Assembly (NCBI GenBank): GCA_028702535.1
Contig: JAQVOR010000015.1
Span: forward strand, 1,361-41,105
Origin: Bacteroidales bacterium
Lineage (GTDB): Bacteria; Bacteroidota; Bacteroidia; Bacteroidales; ML635J-15
Direction: 5' to 3'
Length of the DNA stretch: 39,745 bases
The position numbers and the translations under genes were made by a program. The notes beneath the pieces are model-generated. The model had not been told where the DNA came from and searched no databases. It saw only the letters and a list, made by a program, of their open reading frames with translations. Shown here one piece after another: positions 35,509 through 39,745 of the stretch (positions within the stretch are counted from its first letter, which is position 1; each line of letters opens with the position of its first letter).

Positions 35509-36792
35509 ATGTTGTTAAAGATACGTTTGAACATACTGTTTTTTGTATTTTTAAGTTTTTCGGTTTTAAGTACTGCTCAAAATAAGGAAAAAACTTATGA
35601 TAGAATAGAAATTCTTACATCGCCCGATTATCATGGCAGAGGTTATGTTAAAGATGGTTGTGGAAAAGCTGCTGATTATCTTGCTGGCGAAATGCAAAAT
35701 ATTGAATTAAAATATTTTAGTGAGAATTATTTCCAGAAATTTGAGTTTAATGTTAATACTTTTCCAAATAAATTATCTGTAAAATTAGATAAACAAAAAT
35801 TGGAACCAGGTGTAGATTATCTGATTGGCCCTGCTACTCCAAGTATAAATCAAACTTATCAGCTTTATCTTCCCGATTCTGTTTTATTAAATGATACAAC
35901 GGCATTTAAAAAATTGTTAAAATCTAATGATTTTAGCAATAAAATGTTGGTTGTCGATTATGCTGAGACCGAAAACATAGAAATAAAGAAATTCTACATC
36001 AATATTATGTTAAGAAATACTGCTTTTGGAGGCATTGTGGAGCTTATTCCTGATGAACTAATGTGGGCAGTTCGTACTTTTCAGCAAGATTTTCCAGTAG
36101 TAAAAATTAAACGAGAGGCATATAATCGAGATGCCAAAGAATTAAAACTTAATGTAAAAACAAAATTCATTGAAAACTTTGAAGCAAAAAATGTAATTGG
36201 ATATGTAGAAGGTAAAAATACAGATGAATTTATTGTATTTTCGGCTCATTATGATCATCTTGGACGTATGGGTAAAAAGGTCTATATTCCTGGTGCTCAA
36301 GATAATGCAAGCGGAACCGCAATGTTGTTAGATATCGCCGAATATTATATGGAAAATCAGCCAGAACGTTCTGTCGTTTTTATGCTGTTTGCTGGAGAAG
36401 AGGCTGGATTGCTTGGCTCAATAAACTATGTTTTAAACCCATTATTTGACTTGTCTAAAATTAAAATGGTAATAAATCTTGATTTGGTTGGTACAGGAGA
36501 CGATGGAATTACTGTCGTAAATGGTGCTAATCCTGATTATTCTGCAATTTGGGATAAAATAGAACAATTAAATATTGAGAATGAATATTTCACTACCATA
36601 AAAGCACGTGGCGAAGCTGCGAATAGCGATCATTATCCTTTTCATGCTGTTGGAATTCCTGCAATTTTTATTTATACAATGGGAGGTCAAACTTATTATC
36701 ATAACCCAAAGGATAAATTAGAAACACTTACTTTTACAGGCTATGATGCACTTTTTAAACTTTTATTAAATTTTGTCGAAGAATATGAGTAA
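35509..36792 (+). CDS. M28 family zinc peptidase
   Basis: Signal peptide; FSAHYDHLG, PGAQDNASGTAMLLDIAEY, LFAGEEAGLLGS, NSDHYPFHAVGIPAIFIY. Confidence 0.92.
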   Translation: MLLKIRLNILFFVFLSFSVLSTAQNKEKTYDRIEILTSPDYHGRGYVKDGCGKAADYLAGEMQNIELKYFSENYFQKFEFNVNTFPNKLSVKLDKQKLEPGVDYLIGPATPSINQTYQLYLPDSVLLNDTTAFKKLLKSNDFSNKMLVVDYAETENIEIKKFYINIMLRNTAFGGIVELIPDELMWAVRTFQQDFPVVKIKREAYNRDAKELKLNVKTKFIENFEAKNVIGYVEGKNTDEFIVFSAHYDHLGRMGKKVYIPGAQDNASGTAMLLDIAEYYMENQPERSVVFMLFAGEEAGLLGSINYVLNPLFDLSKIKMVINLDLVGTGDDGITVVNGANPDYSAIWDKIEQLNIENEYFTTIKARGEAANSDHYPFHAVGIPAIFIYTMGGQTYYHNPKDKLETLTFTGYDALFKLLLNFVEEYE

Positions 36793-37459
36793 ACTTTATC
36801 TTGTTCCAACACCAATCGGTAATCTCGAAGATATGACTTTGAGAGCTATCAGAATTTTGAAAGAAGTTGATTATATTCTTGCCGAAGATACACGAACTTC
36901 TGGTTTTTTACTCAAGCATTTTGAAATAGAAACCAAGATGTATAGCCATCATAAATTTAATGAACATAAAGCTGTCGAACATATTGCAGATAAAATTAAA
37001 AACGGAGAATCTTATGCTTTAATATCTGATGCTGGAACACCATCAATATCTGATCCCGGGTTTTTATTGGTAAAAACTTGTATCGAAATGGGAGTAGAGA
37101 TTGAATGTTTGCCAGGAGCAACAGCATTTGTTCCAGCTTTAGCCGTTTCGGGATTACCATCCGACAGATTTTGTTTTGAGGGATTTATACCTCACAAAAA
37201 AGGCCGAAATAAAAAAGTTCAAGCATTAATTGATGAGGAGCGAACAATGATATTTTATGAATCGCCATACAGATTATTGAAGTCTCTGGAATTGTTTATC
37301 GAATACTTTGGTAAAGATAGAAAAGCATCAGTTTCAAGAGAAATTTCAAAATTATACGAAGAAAACGTCCGAGGAACACTACAAGAATTACATGCTCATT
37401 TTAGTACAAAAACTATTAAAGGTGAAATTGTAATTGTAGTTGGTGGAAAAAACGGTTAA
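36785..37459 (+). CDS. rsmI: 16S rRNA (cytidine(1402)-2'-O)-methyltransferase
   Basis: MSKLYLVPTPIGNLEDMTLRAIRILKEVDYILAEDTRTSG, ALISDAGTPSISDPGFLLV, GATAFVPALAVSGLP; ATG 36785 overlaps the M28 stop. Confidence 0.96.
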   Translation: MSKLYLVPTPIGNLEDMTLRAIRILKEVDYILAEDTRTSGFLLKHFEIETKMYSHHKFNEHKAVEHIADKIKNGESYALISDAGTPSISDPGFLLVKTCIEMGVEIECLPGATAFVPALAVSGLPSDRFCFEGFIPHKKGRNKKVQALIDEERTMIFYESPYRLLKSLELFIEYFGKDRKASVSREISKLYEENVRGTLQELHAHFSTKTIKGEIVIVVGGKNG

Positions 37460-37469
37460 AGTGTTTTCT

Positions 37470-37532
37470 GTTCACGGTTCACGGTTCACGGTTCACGGTT
37501 CTCTGTTCTCTGTTCTCTGTTCTCTGTTCACA
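37470..37532 (+). repeat. heptanucleotide tandem array (GTTCACG)4(GTTCTCT)4GTTCACA
   Basis: Nine consecutive 7-mers read directly. Confidence 0.97.
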
Positions 37533-37625
37533 TCGGATTTGTACAAAATGAATCATATTCCTTGTTTATTTATTAGATCTGCAAAAATTTAGAGTTGTTC
37601 AGAGTACATGTATTATTCAGATAAT

Positions 37626-37639
37626 AGTGAACAGTGAAC
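37626..37639 (-). repeat. heptad repeat (AGTGAAC)2 = (GTTCACT)2 on minus strand
   Basis: agtgaacagtgaac. Confidence 0.85.
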
Positions 37640-37703
37640 TGTTCCTCGTGTTCTTTGTGGTTTTCTCTTTGTGTCCACTTCGATAAAAACTCACTTTGAC
37701 AAG

Positions 37704-37717
37704 TCATCACTCATCAC
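37704..37717. repeat. heptad repeat (TCATCAC)2
   Basis: tcatcactcatcac. Confidence 0.8.
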
Positions 37718-37832
37718 TTTTTCTTATGTGTAACTTTTTTTTGCGTTTTAAGTTTTTTTTATTTATCATTTGTTTAAATGTTTTATAATAAACACATCTC
37801 TTCCAATTCACTTAAATCCATCGGAATCGACT

Positions 37833-37853
37833 ACTGAATACTGAATACTGATT
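37833..37853. repeat. heptad repeat (ACTGAAT)2ACTGATT
   Basis: actgaatactgaatactgatt. Confidence 0.85.
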
Positions 37854-38015
37854 ACTTTTTTTCTGCGTTCATCTGCGAAATCTGCTGGATTTGCGTGAAA
37901 CTCTTCACACTTCGACAGGCTGCATCGCACTATATCGCTTTTTGTTTGATTTTTTTGTTCACTTTGACATTTAGCTTCGCCAATGCATTGTTTTACGGTT
38001 AAGCTTTTTTTTATT

Positions 38016-38047
38016 TTTGATAAATATATGAAAAATTATTACTTTTG
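38016..38047 (+). promoter_or_regulatory. putative promoter of the YkuD-like gene
   Basis: TTTG-N20-TACTTTTG, 88 nt before the ATG. Confidence 0.6.
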
Positions 38048-38134
38048 TTTAGTAAAATCATTGCTTTGATTTATGATAATTAGCCAAAGATTGTCTCAAT
38101 ACGCTCAAAATCTGTTCGTAATAAATTCTGAAGT

Positions 38135-39526
38135 ATGAAAAAAAGTCTGTTTTATAGGTGGCTAATTTTTTTGTGTTTTTTCGGGATTGCTGCTATCTAT
38201 TTTTCATATTCTCACTCTATTTCGCCCTTGAAAAACAACGTGTTTTGTTGTTATGATACAATTTATCATAATTATGATACAAGTTTTTATCAACCTCCCC
38301 CCGAATATAAGCCTAAACCAATTGCAAGCTTAAGTTTGGAAGAATTGTGGTCATATTATTTGATAAATCCTTGCTATTTACCTCTAATTAAAGATTCTGC
38401 ATTATGGGAACCAGGTAAAAACATTGGTTTTGATTATGCTGATTTATTCAACGACTCGCTGCCTTTTGACCATAATTACAGAAATAGGTATTTGGTTGGA
38501 GATTTTAATGTTATTGATAGGAATGGAAATTCAAATCCGCTACAAGAAATTTATCCTCATATTAAAAACTTGCTGGAGTTTAATAGCACACCAATTAATA
38601 TTTTAAGACGACTTGATTCCTTAAAATATGGCACCAAAGCTTATGACTCGGTGTTATTAGAAATAGATACTGTTATGAGTGCAGAATCTGCAAGTATATT
38701 TAAGAATTTTCTTTTGAAAGTCTGGAGTTATAAAATGTTGCCGATTTCACGTGATTATTCTTTTTATTGGAGTTCGCTGTTTTCTGCTGGACAGTATGTC
38801 GTTTTGTGTGAGGCTTGCGAAGATACTTTAGTTATGATTGGAAAGTTCGCAACATCGGCAAAACGTTTAAATATTGGGCATCGTACAAATGAGGCAGAAC
38901 TTATTTCGGAATATTATTACACAGATTTGCCTATTGGAAGATACAGGAATTATTATGCTGGTCTTAATACTATTAGCTCTAAACACTGGGAATATGGCCG
39001 CTTTTACAATCAATTAGATAAACAACGAGATGAGGAACTTGGTGGCGGGCATAACCGGATTGTGATGTATCGTAATAAAGTAGAACTTTCAAACTTTATG
39101 CTTTTAGTACCACATCCCGATTATCCTAAAGCTATGAAAAACAACGGAATACACGAAGTCGCTCTTAGCGATGTAGCCAGAGGAATGCTTGGTACTGCAA
39201 ATAGTGTAGGGTGTTTGAGAGTATCCGATTTTGCTGCAAAATTTATAAGATGGTGGACACCCCAAGATTGTAAGCTATTTATCGCTTATAATGATACATG
39301 CTATGATAATCAAATTAATTATGAAGGAAATATCCTCGATTATTTGCCTTTTAAAAACGAAGAAGAAGGACTTGCTTTTCGAAAGTGGATTAACACTTTT
39401 TATCCATTTTATGCAAAAATACTTGAAATTGACGAAGAAGGCAGTTATCGAAATGGATATGTTATAGACGGATATTATCACTTTAAAGATGAGTATGATA
39501 AATATCTGATAGGCAAGTCATTATAG
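38135..39526 (+). CDS. L,D-transpeptidase (YkuD-like) with extended N-terminal region, membrane-anchored or secreted
   Basis: NNGIHEVALSDVARGMLGTANSVGCLRVSDFAAKFI resembles H-x(n)-S-x-G-C-x-R; N-terminal hydrophobic helix. Confidence 0.7.
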   Translation: MKKSLFYRWLIFLCFFGIAAIYFSYSHSISPLKNNVFCCYDTIYHNYDTSFYQPPPEYKPKPIASLSLEELWSYYLINPCYLPLIKDSALWEPGKNIGFDYADLFNDSLPFDHNYRNRYLVGDFNVIDRNGNSNPLQEIYPHIKNLLEFNSTPINILRRLDSLKYGTKAYDSVLLEIDTVMSAESASIFKNFLLKVWSYKMLPISRDYSFYWSSLFSAGQYVVLCEACEDTLVMIGKFATSAKRLNIGHRTNEAELISEYYYTDLPIGRYRNYYAGLNTISSKHWEYGRFYNQLDKQRDEELGGGHNRIVMYRNKVELSNFMLLVPHPDYPKAMKNNGIHEVALSDVARGMLGTANSVGCLRVSDFAAKFIRWWTPQDCKLFIAYNDTCYDNQINYEGNILDYLPFKNEEEGLAFRKWINTFYPFYAKILEIDEEGSYRNGYVIDGYYHFKDEYDKYLIGKSL

Positions 39527-39548
39527 TGACGAAATAAAATGGTAGTTT

Positions 39549-39625
39549 GTTCCGAGTTCCGAGTTCCGAGTTCCGAGTTCCGAGTTCCGAGTTCCGAGTT
39601 CCGAGTTCCGAGTTCCGAGTTCCAT
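39549..39625 (+). repeat. heptanucleotide tandem array (GTTCCGA)10 + GTTCCAT
   Basis: Ten perfect consecutive 7-mers, then one variant. Confidence 0.97.
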
Positions 39626-39745
39626 CCGCACCGCTCGCTTCGAATCTTCAATCCGAGTGTCTTTTTACTAATCCTTTTGCTCTGATTTGCAATGTCCTTT
39701 TTACTTTGTCATGTTTACTCGCTGTACTCACTTCGACAGGCCATT

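Larger units (their letters stand above)
37460..37640 (+). repeat. dispersed 3'-flanking repeat, copy 2, with expanded heptad array
   Basis: cggatttgtacaaaatgaatcatatt...tagagttgttcagagtacatg homologous to 26556-26700. Confidence 0.7.

Noticed and set aside
37470-37532. GGTTCACGGTTC resembling a tRNA T-arm
   Set aside because: No acceptor or anticodon stems, and explained by the tandem array
39549-39625. GTTCCGA array (and the 37470 array) as CRISPR
   Set aside because: Contiguous 7-mers without spacers; no cas genes in the window
1-39745. Defence system, prophage, integrative element or secondary-metabolite cluster
   Set aside because: All long ORFs are accounted for by housekeeping or envelope functions; no integrase, transposase, toxin-antitoxin or biosynthetic genes seen

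Overview
AT-rich chromosomal window whose gene content and promoter style (TTTG-N19/21-TAnnTTTG) fit Bacteroidetes, probably Bacteroidales. It is mostly housekeeping genes: a T9SS/PorE-like OmpA protein, gcvP, NlpC/P60-LysM, DPP-IV-like S9 peptidase, VanX-like M15, an aroB-(tiny ORF)-aroA-cls-aroC-AddB-like nuclease run, typA/bipA, two BamA/D15-type outer-membrane proteins, a serA-like dehydrogenase, an alpha/beta hydrolase, a secreted SGNH/PKD/T9SS protein, a DUF4105 protein, a MurF-alanine racemase fusion, tdk, an M28 peptidase, rsmI and a YkuD-like L,D-transpeptidase. I saw no CRISPR, phage, transposase, defence island, rRNA or tRNA. The most unusual content is intergenic: (i) heptanucleotide tandem arrays of unrelated sequence but constant 7-bp period, (GTTCACG)4(GTTCTCT)4, (GTTCCGA)10 and several 2-3 copy arrays, with two of the loci starting just after a stop codon and one belonging to a dispersed repeat that has an unexpanded paralogue in the same window; (ii) a ~0.9 kb island of palindromes and dispersed repeats at 7.28-8.17 kb; (iii) an 18-bp perfect hairpin abutting the typA start codon; (iv) a tiny ORF coupled by ATGA overlaps to both aroB and aroA; (v) a probable poly-T frameshift removing the signal peptide of the NlpC/P60 gene. 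All assignments come from reading the sequence and motif recall; no database search was run.
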